Source: Chrysogorgia sp. JL179-B06 (lineage: Eukaryota; Cnidaria; Anthozoa; Scleralcyonacea; Chrysogorgiidae). Taken from it: DNA of 64,000 bases. The DNA is taken from contig JAYKKM010000174.1 of assembly GCA_035772405.1 (NCBI GenBank), forward strand, positions 265,001-329,000, read 5' to 3'. Shown here in pieces: positions 1 through 11,876 of the stretch (position 1 is the first letter of the stretch; each line of letters starts with the position of its first letter). The position numbers and the translations under genes were made by a program. The notes below the pieces were generated by a model. That model saw nothing but the letters and a program-made list of their open reading frames with translations, did no database searches and was not told the DNA's origin.

Positions 1-1313
1 AATGCGGTGTGTTATAGTGTGGTATGAGGTATGGTGCAATGTTGTTGTATTAGTATGCAGTGTCTGCGCGTTATGTTATGGCATAGTGGTGTGGTTTAGT
101 ACGCGGTGGCCTGGTCAGACTAGCATATATGACCTTATCATTTATGAATTCAAAATGTCTTTCGTCCAACTTTAATTAATACTATACTAATCTGGTCCAT
201 TGTCTGAGTCCTAATTAACAACTCACTCAAACTGCAATCAATCGTATAAGGAATCCGCCCATCTTTCCATGTTTTTCCAACGGCAGCTGCCTCGTCAAAA
301 AGGTCAGATTTTGGTTTAAATGGGTCTCCTACGATATCTCCTTCGCGGAACAGTGTATTCTCTCCATCAAATTGATAATTCGGCTTCGGACTGAGTTTAC
401 CATCTAAAAACGTAGATTATAACGAAAGTTAGAACAATCATCGTTACGTACTCTTCTCCGGACTCGATGTTAGTATCAATGAAAGGCCTTGAATCCAAGG
501 CCTTGAAAAACAATTGCGATTGGACCTTTACTCAGGGACCAGTCATTATTTATGGTCGGGGCCGAAGAGAAATATATTTGGTGCTGAAAAACAAATGTAC
601 CCAACCATATAAGATCAGAGATTTAACCGTCCCAACCATTTATGGGTAAAGAAAATCATTTACCCAACCCAAGAAGAAAAAAGTTAGATAAAGCCCAATT
701 CCCAGCATTTCGTCGATATATCGAGGTCGATACAAGTTTTAATCAAACACAAATAGATATACAGTCAGATCGCACTGTATCTTTCAGATTATTATCTCCC
801 GATACAGAGCAGGAATCCAAGGAAAACAAGGAGAGGAATACAATAACAAAAGCTAATGTGTAATGATGACTAAGGAGAACTAATGACGAGATCCCAATTT
901 TAAATGATGAACTCTTAATTTTTTATGTAAATAGTCATGAAAATTTTGCTACCCATTATTTTTTACCCAACCATTTTCTCTACGGCCCCTAATTATTAAT
1001 TAATTAGTTAATTAATAATTAATTAATTAATTACCGGTCCCTATTAAAGCGCTACCAAAAACAACGTTTTAGAGTTTTTCATTCTTAATTTTTTACAAAC
1101 CACTTTCAGGATTAAATGGACCAATAGCAATACAAAAAGAGATAAGCCAAGCTGAAGTAAGTATGCTCAAGACTGTTGAACCTTTCATTGCGCGAAAACG
1201 GGACACCTATAAAAAAAAAACATGCAGAAAAATAAATGACAGTTGTCGGTCGAAGTCTTGCTGATCGAAAAAAAGGTCCGTCCCCATATGGGAGACTACC
1301 CCTCATCCCAATT
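1..1313. other. Intergenic, no gene recognised
   Basis: I see no supported gene here. Open frames of 60-70 codons around 467-863 have no recognisable domain, splice structure or codon pattern. A palindromic AATT-rich tract lies at about 991-1033. Confidence 0.5.
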
Positions 1314-1483
1314 AGCCTTCTCCGCAGGCAACTCTGTGGCTTCTTCAAATATGTTTCGAAGGCTTTTTGGCCGAGCCAGAGAAATGAACAAGTTCTCTGC
1401 AATCCCAGCGAAAACATCGCACAGCCTTGGAAGCTATTTGACTCGGAAAAAAGAAGCCACGGAGTTGCCTGCGGAGGAGGCTA
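1314..1483. mobile_element. Short MITE, family A, copy 1
   Basis: About 170 bp bounded by inverted repeats. The left end reads TAGCCTTCTCCGCAGGCAAC and the right end is its near-exact complement, followed by the GAAGCCAC/GTGGCTTC arms. A second copy with the same ends lies at 63730-63888. No coding capacity; open frames of 80-100 codons crossing it are incidental. The superfamily cannot be assigned because no clear target duplication is visible. Confidence 0.75.
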
Positions 1484-3211
1484 GATCCCAATGTCGTTGG
1501 GATGATGGCATGAAAGTAACACCCGCAAATAATAATCTCGTCAATAAATAAGATAGAGTTTCATCTTCGTTACTATTTGTTGAGAAATGGTGATTATCGC
1601 TATTTCAAGATGACAGGATATACTAGGTGAGATAGCCCGCTGAGTGAGATCATAGAAAAAATCTGCCTAGCATGCCGGTTTAATTAACATTTGAGATTTA
1701 AATTACGACAAATGCAATTGTCGATTCCATCTTGGTTTCCGTCGTTTATATATATGGAGAAATTTCATTTCCCTTGGCGAGAGGATCACCTTCCACCGAG
1801 ATCCTCAGCAAGCAGGTCAGTTCGTTCCTTATAGGGAACGTAATGAGATTTTAATGACAGAAATAAGTTGTGATATGCAGAGATCTCAATGAGCAGGTCA
1901 TCTGTTTCTAATTTCTATGCCGCGGAGAGAGTTGAAAAACTTCCTTTTGTCCTATTTTGAAACTGGTTTGATGCATGTGAACGCTTTCTATCCTGTCAAG
2001 ACATTTTGACGGCTTAACAAGATGGTGTAAATCATTCCGTCGTTGTTTTCCTCCGTTGTCTCTCGGTGTGCGGAAATATGGAATTGATTTCAAGTGTTGA
2101 ATAGGATCACTGATCTCAAAAATATAACTGGATCAAGCTTCTGTTGTTACAAAAATGAAGCCAACAGCGGCCATATTGGAGTGACCACCTAAGGAGTACT
2201 GTGCAGGCATCACAGACATGTTCGGGAGGATTCTGACATTTGCTATTTAATGTTAGCGAAGGAAACATATTCGCTGGGCAGTTATTAAATATCAGAATTC
2301 TGCCTTTCCTTTCCGATTCGCCACTGTATTCGTAATGAGTCACTCTAATATGGCCGCCGTTGGCTCTAATTATCCAGTGAGAGAAGCCTAATATGAGCCG
2401 TCAAATTAGGTTCAAGATGTTATGCATTTAATGTTAACAAAGAAAATATATTGGCCAGACACTAAACCTACTTCGCGAGCATCGCAGTTTGATTTGCTTG
2501 CAAACTCGGAGCTTCTGATGATCTCTCGTCAATTTGCATCATGCAAATATGCAGGCTTCAAAATCAGATACAATAGAAAGCTCAATCCAGTCCTATTTTT
2601 GAGATCAGTGAACAGGTTTTCTCACGAGTGAGCGACACTAACGAGTGAGATATTCTGTTCAACGTATGAGAAATAATTCTCATATTTCCGAGCACCCATA
2701 TCTAAATTTCCAAGAATTATATCTAAATTGAGAATTAATTTTCACTTCACTCAAAAAGGTAATCATTGGATCGCTGAAACCGCGATATCAGATATCTTCA
2801 CGCGTAAAAATATCGTATTTTTACAGGTGTTAAAATATGTGGCCAAAAACTCTGTATCACTGCGCTAATGTTTACGAAATAAATAATCTTGTTAGGTTAA
2901 GGTTGAACATGATATCTCACAGTGAGCGAAACAAAGGAGTGAGATATCCTGTTTAACTTGAGAAATAAATCTCATATTTCCAACCATCTATGTTTATGTA
3001 TATTATTCTGTTTATTTCTTAGAAATTAGAGTTCAAAGTACTTCAGATCATTGGATCTTTGCAACTGATGTAAATTTATTCAATGAGTAACTCTTTGGAA
3101 TCGTCTGCTCAAGTTCTAGTTCGCTTCCCTTGCCCCGCCATGACTCTAAGCTAGACACAAAGCAGCTTTACGATTTCATGGACGATTGTCAAGCCGGAAA
3201 TCATCAGAGAA
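1484..3211. repeat. Intergenic with dispersed repeat family R (about 2106-2640)
   Basis: No gene seen. The segment at about 2106-2640 contains the phrase GTTTGATTTGCTTGCAAACT followed by GAGCTTCT. It belongs to a repeat that recurs at about 22990-23225, 44700-44960 and 48420-48890 in both orientations, including inside TSNAXIP1 and DHX35 introns. The family has no coding potential. Confidence 0.65.
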
Positions 3212-3284
3212 TGTCCTGGACAGGAATGGAACCTGTAACCTTGTGATTGCAGCTGAGACGCTCTAACCATTGAGCTATCGAGAC
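3212..3284 (-). repeat. tRNA-like SINE head or tRNA pseudogene
   Basis: The reverse strand reads GTCTCGATAGCTCAATGG at the 5' side, resembling a pol III A box, and carries a degraded B box. The same ~72-nt tRNA-like unit recurs at 46889-46960 and 46979-47050, and degenerately near 21773-21848, 25103-25170, 42160-42230 and 47201-47250, mostly in this orientation. The recurrence and the lack of a U before the anticodon argue for a tRNA-derived SINE rather than a working tRNA. Confidence 0.6.
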
Positions 3285-3639
3285 TCATATGGAGAGCGAA
3301 GGTTACTATGATGTACTGGTATATAAACTTAGAATACTCATATTAATAATTCACGAAAAGACAAAGGAAATTAGTGTTGAATATATCTGATACAAAATTC
3401 TGCTGATTATATATTATATATGAATATTATATATGAATATATCTGATACATAAACTTTTACTTCGATTTACTCGGATAAAATGGCTTGAATATTCAACAC
3501 GAACATTTAAATGCATGTGTATTCTAAGCCATTTACAACTGATTCGCGTCCGTGATGTATCGGATATACAATATGCTTGCCTTCGGCTCGAGCTTGATGT
3601 TGTAAATATAGTACATATATGTATATACCAAAGCAGCCC

Positions 3640-3840
3640 TTAAGCCTGGTTGCCATTTGGTCGCCAGGATCGCAACGGTGTCATAATGGTTGATGTAATA
3701 GAGTGTCCATCTATAATCTCCAATGAATAAAGACTGCTTTGCATACAGCAGACAAAAGACAAGATAGATCGACACACTTTTACATCGACCACTATGACAC
3801 CGTTGCGATCCTGGCGACCAAATGAAACCTGCAGGCTTTA
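3640..3840. mobile_element. Inverted-repeat MITE
   Basis: The arm at about 3646-3700 (ATTTGGTCGCCAGGATCGCA...) is repeated in reverse complement at about 3790-3832, with ~90 bp of AT-rich sequence between. The outer ends AAGCCTGG and CCTGCAGGCTT extend the symmetry. No ORF of note. Confidence 0.7.
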
Positions 3841-5290
3841 GTTACCATCATCAATTGATGCAGTAACTTCAGTGACCAATTTTAATAGTATCAAAGACAC
3901 GCATAAGTTCATCATATATATGCAGGAATTCTTATAAGCCACCTATGCGGTAACAGCAATAAATCGCCATTGACCAACTGTAGGCTTACCCATGCCGTCC
4001 CAGTGAGCTCAATGTTATTATTATAAGCTGCTTATGGAGCATTCACAAAATCCTCAAAGTGATCATGGCTTCATATTAAGAAGGCGAATTCCGAAAATTA
4101 TTAAAAGATTATCCGATTCAAACCTTTCTCTCTGTCAGTGCTGTCTCTCTTTCTATTAACTATGGTCAGTCCTATCAAATAGAACCGAATATGTAAGCCG
4201 CCGCTGAGTAAAAATATTTGTAATTGCGCATGCAAGGATATAGTTCTCGTGCACATTTCTTCTTCAAAGAGACGATACAAACTACAATAAAAAGCTACTA
4301 TTAATGCGACAGACTTACCTCTTGAATTGAAAATAGGATATCGTTTAGTTTAGCGACGATGTGCAGGGTTGAGCGGGGTTTACTCATGTACTGGGCGGCC
4401 TAATGAGCCGCTAACAAGCCGCCAAATATGATCACTGAAGCACCCCGACTAGCAATAGGCTGCACAGTTGACAGAAAACATTGTTCACTTCTATCAACAC
4501 TTGATTTGATTAACCAACCTTGGACAAGTGTTGTTTTTAGCCGTATGGAGCATATTTTGCCAAGTTGCTTCCCTTATTTCTCTCAAACTACGAAGATAAA
4601 CAAAACTGAAAAGGATAATGGTGAATGCTTTATTAATATCGTATATTTATAGAAAATGTTTGCAAAACCACAGCGGGAAATGAAGGAACTAGTAGTATCT
4701 GCTAGTTTTGAGAGCTTATTTAGCCGTTCGATACAGACTTATTCACCGTATAAGTTATCGAGGCTTTGACTAACAACCGGCTCCAGTTCACTTGATCCAC
4801 TTTGTTGGAAGGTTAACTTGTTCACACAATCCGACTGATCGTATCCGATTTCTCGTTCTCCCAAACCTCCACTCGTGTTCCTCTGTGACTATGTGGAAAC
4901 ATAGCCAATATAACTAAATAACTCACAGTTATAGTTAAATGAAAGTGTATCAAGCCAATCAAAAATCGAATTTTCAAAATGTTATTTTAATAAAAACAAT
5001 ATAACAATCAGTCATTGTCATGGTCATTAATAGACTTGACCTACAAGTCCAACCAAAGAAGACCCTAAGGCAGACATGGGGATAATGACACCTGACGTTA
5101 AACAGCGCAAACGAAACTGGAGAAGGTGCGAGCCTCCGAACTCTCCAAAAATAACTCTCCGTTCAGCCGTTCTCAACATTGATATGCAGTCTTGGCGTCC
5201 TGCACAAGACAAACGTTCGACGCAAGTTATTCACGCGGTATATTCTACCCACCATCCATCCACCCATAAAGAAAAGAAAAACAACAACAC
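3841..5290. other. Intergenic, nothing recognised
   Basis: About 1.4 kb with no domain-bearing frame, no RNA gene and no clear repeat structure. Confidence 0.4.
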
Positions 5291-5426
5291 AAAGATATAA
5301 TTAACATCAGTCTGTTTTCTTACTGATGTTTGAAGGTACTGGTAAGCCCCACTGGGGGAAAGATATAACTAACATCAGTCTGTTTTCTTACTGATGTTTG
5401 AAGGTACTGGTAAGCCCCACTGGGGG
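5291..5426 (+). repeat. Tandem duplication, 68-bp unit x2
   Basis: Two adjacent copies (5291-5358 and 5359-5426) start AAAGATATAAYTAACATCAG and end CCCCACTGGGGG. They differ at only one or two positions, so the duplication is recent. Confidence 0.9.
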
Positions 5427-5646
5427 TTCTTAGCAGGATCAACAGGCAACCTGATTCTACTCCAAGCACCAAGGATCAGCTGGATGAGCCGTCTGCCTGT
5501 CACCCAACCATCCAAACTGGTAAGCATGCATTATGGTGTCAGACAAACCCACACATAATGGACGTATGGCTTAATAGTTAGTATGGAGTATGGGCCTGGC
5601 TTTTATCGTGCAGTACCTGGTACACAGACAACTCCAACAGTAGGGA

Positions 5647-6706
5647 TCGGTCCTACTAAACACCGTCCGGGACCGTCCGGGACCGTCCGTGACCGTCCGT
5701 GACCGTCCGTGATGTAATTATGATCGTCCGTGATCAAGATTAGTTAGTTTTATCAGTGGTTTTATGCATTAAGGTACGTTTAAACACTGTGATTTGTAGA
5801 AAAGAAAATCTGTAGAAAAGTCACAGATAAAGTCGTAGCGATTTTTGACTGTAACTATGAGTACCGAATAAACGCGCGTATATTTAAAAAAAATTAAAAC
5901 AAAAAAAGAAATATGTCGACCGTAAACTAAGAGTGTATAGCAGAAGCTGTTTTATTAACTGAACTAGTTATAGTTGAAAACAATTCGAGGAAAAAAAGAG
6001 CCGGGCGTTTACTGAAACAATTCGAGGAAAAAAAGAGCCGGGCGTTTACTGACAAGGGACGCGAATTTAATAGCCGCAATTATACAACAAGAAATTGAAT
6101 GAGTGCCACGACAGAGATAAGAGAGTACTTGCCCGTGAACAAATGGCTTTGGCAGTGAACCAGGCAATGGGTATAATTATAACTAACCATACCAAAAACT
6201 AACAAAACAGCAAGAAAACCTGGTCAGCGAAAGAGAGTGAAATGTGCTAGAACTCAAAAACGTTAGGGCATTAATCAGTGTAATCAATTGTGTACTGTTT
6301 TGTTTTATACAATTTAAGGACAACAATAAATTGTGTTTTAAATAAAATCACAATATTCATCAAACATTGTCTCGTATAAACTCTTTAGTGTAAACCGATG
6401 TGTGGTGTTAAATATTCCACACTCCGATTGGCCAATCTTCTCATGGTTTATTACCGAAAGCAGCTGCCAAACCTCCAGACTTTTTCACGGCTTAGGTTGC
6501 AGGTAACGCATATTTTCGTTTCTCGATTTTTTTAATCGAAAAACCAATTGACAAATGTAATCAAGGTAAGTTATAAGTACATTAAAGATTCTCTTGATCA
6601 TGGCGGATTAAATTAATGGCCCGGACGGTTCCCGGACGGTCCCGGACGGTTCCCGGGCGGTCCCGGACGGTCCCGGACGGTCCCGGACGGTGTTTAGTAG
6701 GACCCG
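5647..6706. mobile_element. Non-autonomous DNA transposon with subterminal GGACGGTCCC arrays
   Basis: The ends are inverted: GGTCCTACTAAACACCGTCC on the left matches the complement of the right end at about 6680-6704. The identical hexamer TAGGGA flanks both sides (5641-5646 and 6707-6712), a plausible target duplication. Just inside each end is a short array of a ~10-bp unit, GACCGTCCGK on the left and its complement on the right. The interior has no transposase and includes a 36-37-bp tandem duplication at about 5979-6051. Superfamily unassigned. Confidence 0.75.
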
Positions 6707-7699
6707 TAGGGATTGGCTGGATTCCAACCATTCGATACTGGGATACAAAGCTGAGGATTACTTATTGTATTCTTCGTTCTTCTATATATCTGATTCCATG
6801 GATAAAAGTATACCGGAAAAGAACCAAGTAAACCGCGCTTGCCTGACCAAGAAGTTTTGGAAGACGCTTTTACAAAAATTGTATTCGTTGCATGAGGTTT
6901 ACTCTTGTGGCCAAACCTTTGCGCAATTAATTTTCCGCCTAACTTTTCGTGCAGACTTACCGATCCTGGACAGCATGCTTCGCACCGGTTTCCCTGTCAA
7001 TTTATAAACTGTAATTTTTAGGTGTGTATGCGCTCGCAGCACGCTCGTAGGAGAGGATACTTATCAAGGGGAAGGAAGATATTTTCTGCACACCACTCCA
7101 AAGTTGGAGTCCTTGGCAGCCTTCAGATTGGCTTCGGTTGGTTTTGTTAACCATGGTAACAGTAAGATATCAAACCGCCCCAAGTCAATACAGGCCGGCA
7201 CAATTCTGAATCGACATTGGTTTAAGTCACATTGTTAGTTTCCAACCGCGCGCCAACAGTTGCAAATATAAGAAGAGCTAAATCAACGTTCACGCTGTTT
7301 TTTCTACCTTAGCCGCAGCCAGCTCGAATGTCTAATTATCTCTGATATTGTTTTAACCACAACCAAGGATTAGCCACGTAAAATCAAGAACTTGTAGCTT
7401 CATATTGAAGAAATAAAATCGTAATAATGTTAAGAATTTGTACCTTGACGTTTGACAGGGCACTACAAGACAGCCAGACAGGGCACTACAGGAATTGAAT
7501 CTTTAACCTTGTCTGACACGTACTAACACCATTTGACTGACATTACAAGACTTGTAGCCCAATAATAAATAATTAAAAACAATAATAAAAAACCAAGTGG
7601 CATGTCAGATCTCGAACAATTAGTGTTATTAAAAGTAACTTTACTCTGCCGTCTTGCTCTATAGTTAAAGCTGTGTCTAGTATTGAGAAGATTACAGGT

Positions 7700-8125
7700 T
7701 CAATCACTAGGAATGTGTAATATTTCGTGCAACTTGCCGTTGCAAGACAAGTTGCATGAACCATTGCAAAGTGTAACATACCTTGTAACGGCGAAAATTG
7801 TTGCGACACAAGTTGCTGTAATCGTTGCAGAAAGTAGAATCTAGTTCTATACTTTCTACAATGATTGCAGAAACTATTTTCAGCATTGCACAGTGTAACA
7901 CCCCCATGGCCCCGCCCACTTTTATCGCCTCGCATCCTCGCGTGCCCCCAGGGTACCCCATCTGCAACTTGTCTCACAATTTTCCTCTTTGGTGAATCGG
8001 TGCGCATGCGTACCTTGTCACAAAGACAAAGTTAGTGTGGTGAAACTTTGCAAGTCAAGTTGCACGAAACGTTGCCACGTAGCAGATTGAGCCATTGCGA
8101 GACAAGTTGCATAAAACATTGTACA
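7700..8125. repeat. Degenerate internally repetitive element (GTTGCAAGACAAGTTGC motif)
   Basis: The motif CAAGTTGCAT / ATGCAACTTG and its complement appear many times in both orientations, with partial symmetry between the ends (TTTCGTGCAACTTG at ~7722 and CAAGTTGCACGAAA at ~8056). This fits an old foldback repeat. Frames of 86-144 codons across it on the minus strand are not supported as genes. Confidence 0.5.
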
Positions 8126-8297
8126 GATTAATAAACGATGTGTCTATGTCGTTGATAATGCTACATAAAATACCTTAAATACGTAATAAAATATATACAT
8201 GCACAAACAAGAAAAAACTAAAAAGGCGCGAAAATTAGACAGAGCCAGCAATTAGAGTGGTCAGCAAAATGCACTACATTTTCCTCGTGCCAGTCCC

Positions 8298-8670
8298 TCA
8301 GGTCGATTCAAGCGGAACGTTTTTCAACGACTCTACGAATTCGTTATGCTTCCCGTGTACTTCTCCCCAGTACTCCTGTTTTCGCACTTCTTTCAGCCAA
8401 CGGTTTAACTTTGACCACAGTTTCATGTCCATGGATTCCACCCACTCCAGTTGAATAATGATTGTGGCGACATAGGTATCCGCTACGCTAGGTGCGCTGC
8501 CACACAAAAACGACGAGCCTTGGGCGGAGAAGTATTTCTTCTCGATTGCCTCCAGTTCCTCGACAACCTTGTGTGTTGCGTCGTTCATGGCTGTCTCGGT
8601 TGGTTCCGCATCTCCCGGAAGTCGAGATTCGTCGAAAAATTGCGGATACACGAAGTTGTAACCGATCACA
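8298..8670 (-). CDS. Glutathione S-transferase (theta-like), terminal exon only
   Basis: The minus-strand exon begins after a pyrimidine-rich acceptor (...CTCTCTTTAG) at 8670 and runs to a TGA at 8298-8300, giving about 123 residues starting ...VIGYNFVYPQFF. It matches the all-helical C-terminal domain of GSTs. The N-capping motif APSVADTYVA is present, as is the helix ending LNRWLKEVRKQ. The theta-class call is from overall resemblance only. The thioredoxin-fold N-terminal exons (~100 residues) should lie upstream on the minus strand, but I could not find them between 8.7 and 14 kb; a MITE sits 87 bp upstream. It may be a gene with a long intron, an unrecognised divergent 5' part or a broken copy. 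The frame is intact. A functional enzyme would conjugate glutathione to electrophiles in the cytosol. Confidence 0.7.
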
Positions 8671-8756
8671 CTAAAGAGAGAGAGCAGGGACTAAAATTAC
8701 TGACGGCCGAGTGCGGGTTCAACTGGAGAGCTGCAGCCCCCCTAATAATTAGTATA

Positions 8757-9384
8757 CCGTAAACTGCGGAATATAAGCCTTGGGCTTATACGATTTCGTA
8801 AGGGATTTTGGGTGGGCTTATAAACGGGGGCTTATATTCGGAGGGCTTATAAGCGCGGATAAAAAACCCGTTTGGGAATGATCGAACTGCTAGTGAAATA
8901 AATTGAGACTAACATACGGCATTATCAACATACGTTTTTTATTTACTGGTCTTTAATTAATCAAGCACCTAACTTTCACAATAAATCAACAAAAACACAT
9001 ACCAGTTTTCTAAACAAAACAAAGGTAACAACCCGAATGTAACTAATAACTCAACAAAACGGACGTCCTACTTGGAATTCATCGTGACAAATATTATTAA
9101 ACAGTTTTAACGTCAGTCTGATATACTGAGTAAACTGTTACACCTCCAAAGTCCAAAATTCCGTAAGATTACATTACTAGTAAGAGAGATGGGGTAGGGG
9201 TGGATAAACGTTGATTTTTAGAGGGGGGCTTATATTCGGGGGGCATATAACCGGAATATAATTTCTGTTTGTAGATAGATTGGGCTTATAAACGGGGGGA
9301 CTTATAAACGCGAGGGCTTATAAACGCGAGGGCTTATAAACGGGGGGCTTATAAACGGGAGGGCTTATATTCCGCAGTTTACGG
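8757..9384. mobile_element. TA-flanked MITE with GGGCTTATAAACG internal repeats
   Basis: The left terminus CCGTAAACTGCGGAATATAA is perfectly inverted at the right end (..CCGCAGTTTACGG, to 9384). TA lies on both sides (8755-8756 and 9385-9386), as expected for Tc1/mariner-type insertion. The subterminal regions carry repeated GGGCTTATAAACG units, at least five near the right end. No transposase inside; it is non-autonomous. Confidence 0.85.
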
Positions 9385-9386
9385 TA

Positions 9387-10089
9387 CACGTGTGATGGCT
9401 AAAAGAAATATCCAATCTTTCTTTTCTCGGACTCCAAGGCCAACCTCGTTCCCAGGGTCTTATCTCCGACCCCCCCTCGACCCCCCGACCCCCCCGCGGC
9501 TCCAAGGCATGCGTTAACTGAAAAAGGTAAATTTAAATTTTTGGTTGAATGGTTTACTATGCGTTTAATTCCCGCTAAAATAGTACGGATCCGCGGGCGA
9601 TTCAGATTTGTTTACTGTTCATTAGCATCTCAACAACTTATTCTTGATGTATGTTCATACAGCACGTACAGAAGCCCTTGATCTTGTGTCTTGTTGCCGC
9701 AAAGAATTCGCGACTGCAAACAGCCGCCGGCAATTATCAAGATTTCTTGGGGAATAATGCACCAGACTCCTACAATTTGCACTCTTTGTTAGGCACAGGG
9801 GGCTCCGCGCTTATGGCCAGGAGGCCTCGCATTTTTTGGTTTTTGTTATTGGCGATCGAGATACCTTTTTAGACAAAAGATGTATCATGAATTGGTATTT
9901 TGTAGCCTTCAGAAATCTCTTAAATCCCCCCTCAAAATGCAGGAAATGCCATTTCAGAGACTCTAAAATTCAAAATTTTCCGGGGGAGCAACCCCCGGAA
10001 ACCCGTCGCGATGACCTTAAACCCCCCCTAACCAAAAACATCTTCCTACGCAACCTCGTAGGGTACGAGGTTGCTTCCTAAGCCTCTAA
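9387..10089. other. Transposon debris, unassigned
   Basis: The short frame MAKRNIQSFFSR at about 9396 and the frame around 9640-9760 look like decayed transposon coding sequence, but I cannot assign a family. At 9980-10010 there is a GGGGGAGCAACCCCC hairpin-like motif resembling other repeats in the window (about 15780 and 35360). No host gene is seen. Confidence 0.35.
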
Positions 10090-10740
10090 TAGACGAGACA
10101 TGGTCGATCGTCAAGCTCATATTCTCAGAAAATGTTTCTTAGTCCAGGACAAAATACGGACAATATTGGCCAAAAAATCTCTTCCGGGATATCTGCCATC
10201 CGGCGTTCAAGAAAATTTGTTGACAAAAATACGCTGCTTTTTGTGTATAATGCTATTCATGCACCCATATTTCAACTACTGTTGTGAAGTTTGGAATGTG
10301 TTTGGTGACACACAGTCGAAATATTTACAAAAACTTCATAACAGATATGGGTAGCAGGTATAGGTATAATGATGTAGATCATAATCCTTGCACTAAATGC
10401 ACTAGGATGGGAACTACTCGAAATAGAAAGACGAAAAGCCAAAGCAAAATCAATGTTTAAATATTGAATGAGATGGGGCCGAAATCCCTCTCAAATATTT
10501 TCACTTATAAAAAGGAAGTTACAAATCATAATCTGCGAGACATATAGCTACAGCTCTTTGCTTGCCACAGCTACGTACAAATTATAATATGAAAAAAGTT
10601 TCATGTTTGATGGTGCATCCATATGGAACTCGTTACCTACAGAAATTATGGAGAGCAAATCGCTCTCATTACTCGTGAGAAAAATTGCTACTCATAAACT
10701 TTTATGAGTAGCAATGTTACATACTTATGTAACAATATCT
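10090..10740 (+). pseudogene. Decayed LINE reverse-transcriptase fragment
   Basis: The frame 10100-10354 includes HPYFNYCCEVWNVFG and KYLQKLHNR, typical of the region after the RT palm in CR1/L2/Jockey-type LINEs. Frameshifts follow. A shifted frame at about 10590-10680 retains a piece resembling the WNSLP motif region. No intact ORF, so this is a dead fragment. Confidence 0.6.
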
Positions 10741-11277
10741 ATTAAATAGCCAGGACTTATCTTCATTCAGTATTTTGACATTACCATTTGTTAGTTAGTT
10801 ATCTTCTCCAAATTAAGTCAAATCCAAACTTAATGTAGATATTTTGCACCAACATCAAAAAATCTAAATTCTTTCGTATTTATTCTATTCACTGGGTGAC
10901 AAATTTATAGCAAATGTATGGCAAATGCCACATTTGAAAGTTTTCTGTACTGTATGTAAACTAAATTTTTACTGTTTCCTTATACACGCCCTTGGCGTGG
11001 AAATCAACATTTGCGGACGTTGTTGGCGTGTTGAAATAAAGACTATCATCATAATCTTAGTTTGCAATCTGATTGGTTCCGAGTCCCGAAAAAATCTGTT
11101 TTCAAATCCTGTTTTCAATATTTACCAGTACCTGTGAAGTTCCGATGCAGCCCAATCCAGAACAGAATGGATCTTGGCATTAACATGAACATCGTCTGAC
11201 CAGCCTTTGCGATTTTTTGGGAACTTAGTTTCAAGGTATCGTAAACACGGAACGCTAAAAAAACAAAAATCATATAT
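10741..11277. other. Intergenic, nothing recognised
   Basis: No gene or structured repeat recognised in this ~540 bp. Confidence 0.35.
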
Positions 11278-11876
11278 CTAAAAAGGTTGGTGTACTGCCG
11301 AAATAGCGTGTAAGCTGTCTAACGTTTCGAGCGAAGGCCCTTCGGCTTTGCAATGTCGACATTTTTTCGCTGGCGGCATTTTTCGCTGCCGACATTTATT
11401 TCGCTGGCGACATATGTTTCGCTTGCGACATTTTTTTCGTTGGCGACATTTTTTTCGCTGGCGAATTTGTATATTGCTCAAACTCGACGAAAATCTTTGT
11501 TCTTTATTTTTCTTCACTTTATGCAAATTTCTGCACGGTGATACGCATACAACAACGTTTCATAGGCTTTCTAAGAAATGTCGAACTTCCGTGTACTTTC
11601 TTTTTTTAAAACGGAAATTTATGGCGACCTTATGTCGCTTCTTTCCCGATCCTAAATGACCCGAAACCTTCAAATATCTCTAAATTATCTTTCGCGTTTC
11701 ACTTTGTTTGGAATACTTAATTTCTGTCAAGTCGAAAACACTAAAAAGTAGATGTATTGTAGAAATAAAGTGCCAACGGCAAGGACTATTCAAGGAGTGA
11801 AGCACTCGTTCGCTCGAAACGTTATACTGACCTACACACTATTTATTACTCCTATACCAACCCTTTTAGAGAGTTT
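11278..11876. mobile_element. Foldback repeat with degenerate hammerhead-like ends and an internal 18-bp minisatellite
   Basis: The left arm AAAAAGGTTGGTGTACTGCC and the right arm CCTATACCAACCCTTTTA are inverted. Each arm also carries a CGAAACGTTA / TAACGTTTCG block of the kind found in the hammerhead repeats elsewhere in this window, but the CTGATGA part is not preserved. Between them, about 11356-11466 is a ~18-bp tandem array, consensus ACATTTTTTTCGCTGGCG, about six copies, which produces spurious Arg/Phe-rich frames. Confidence 0.6.
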
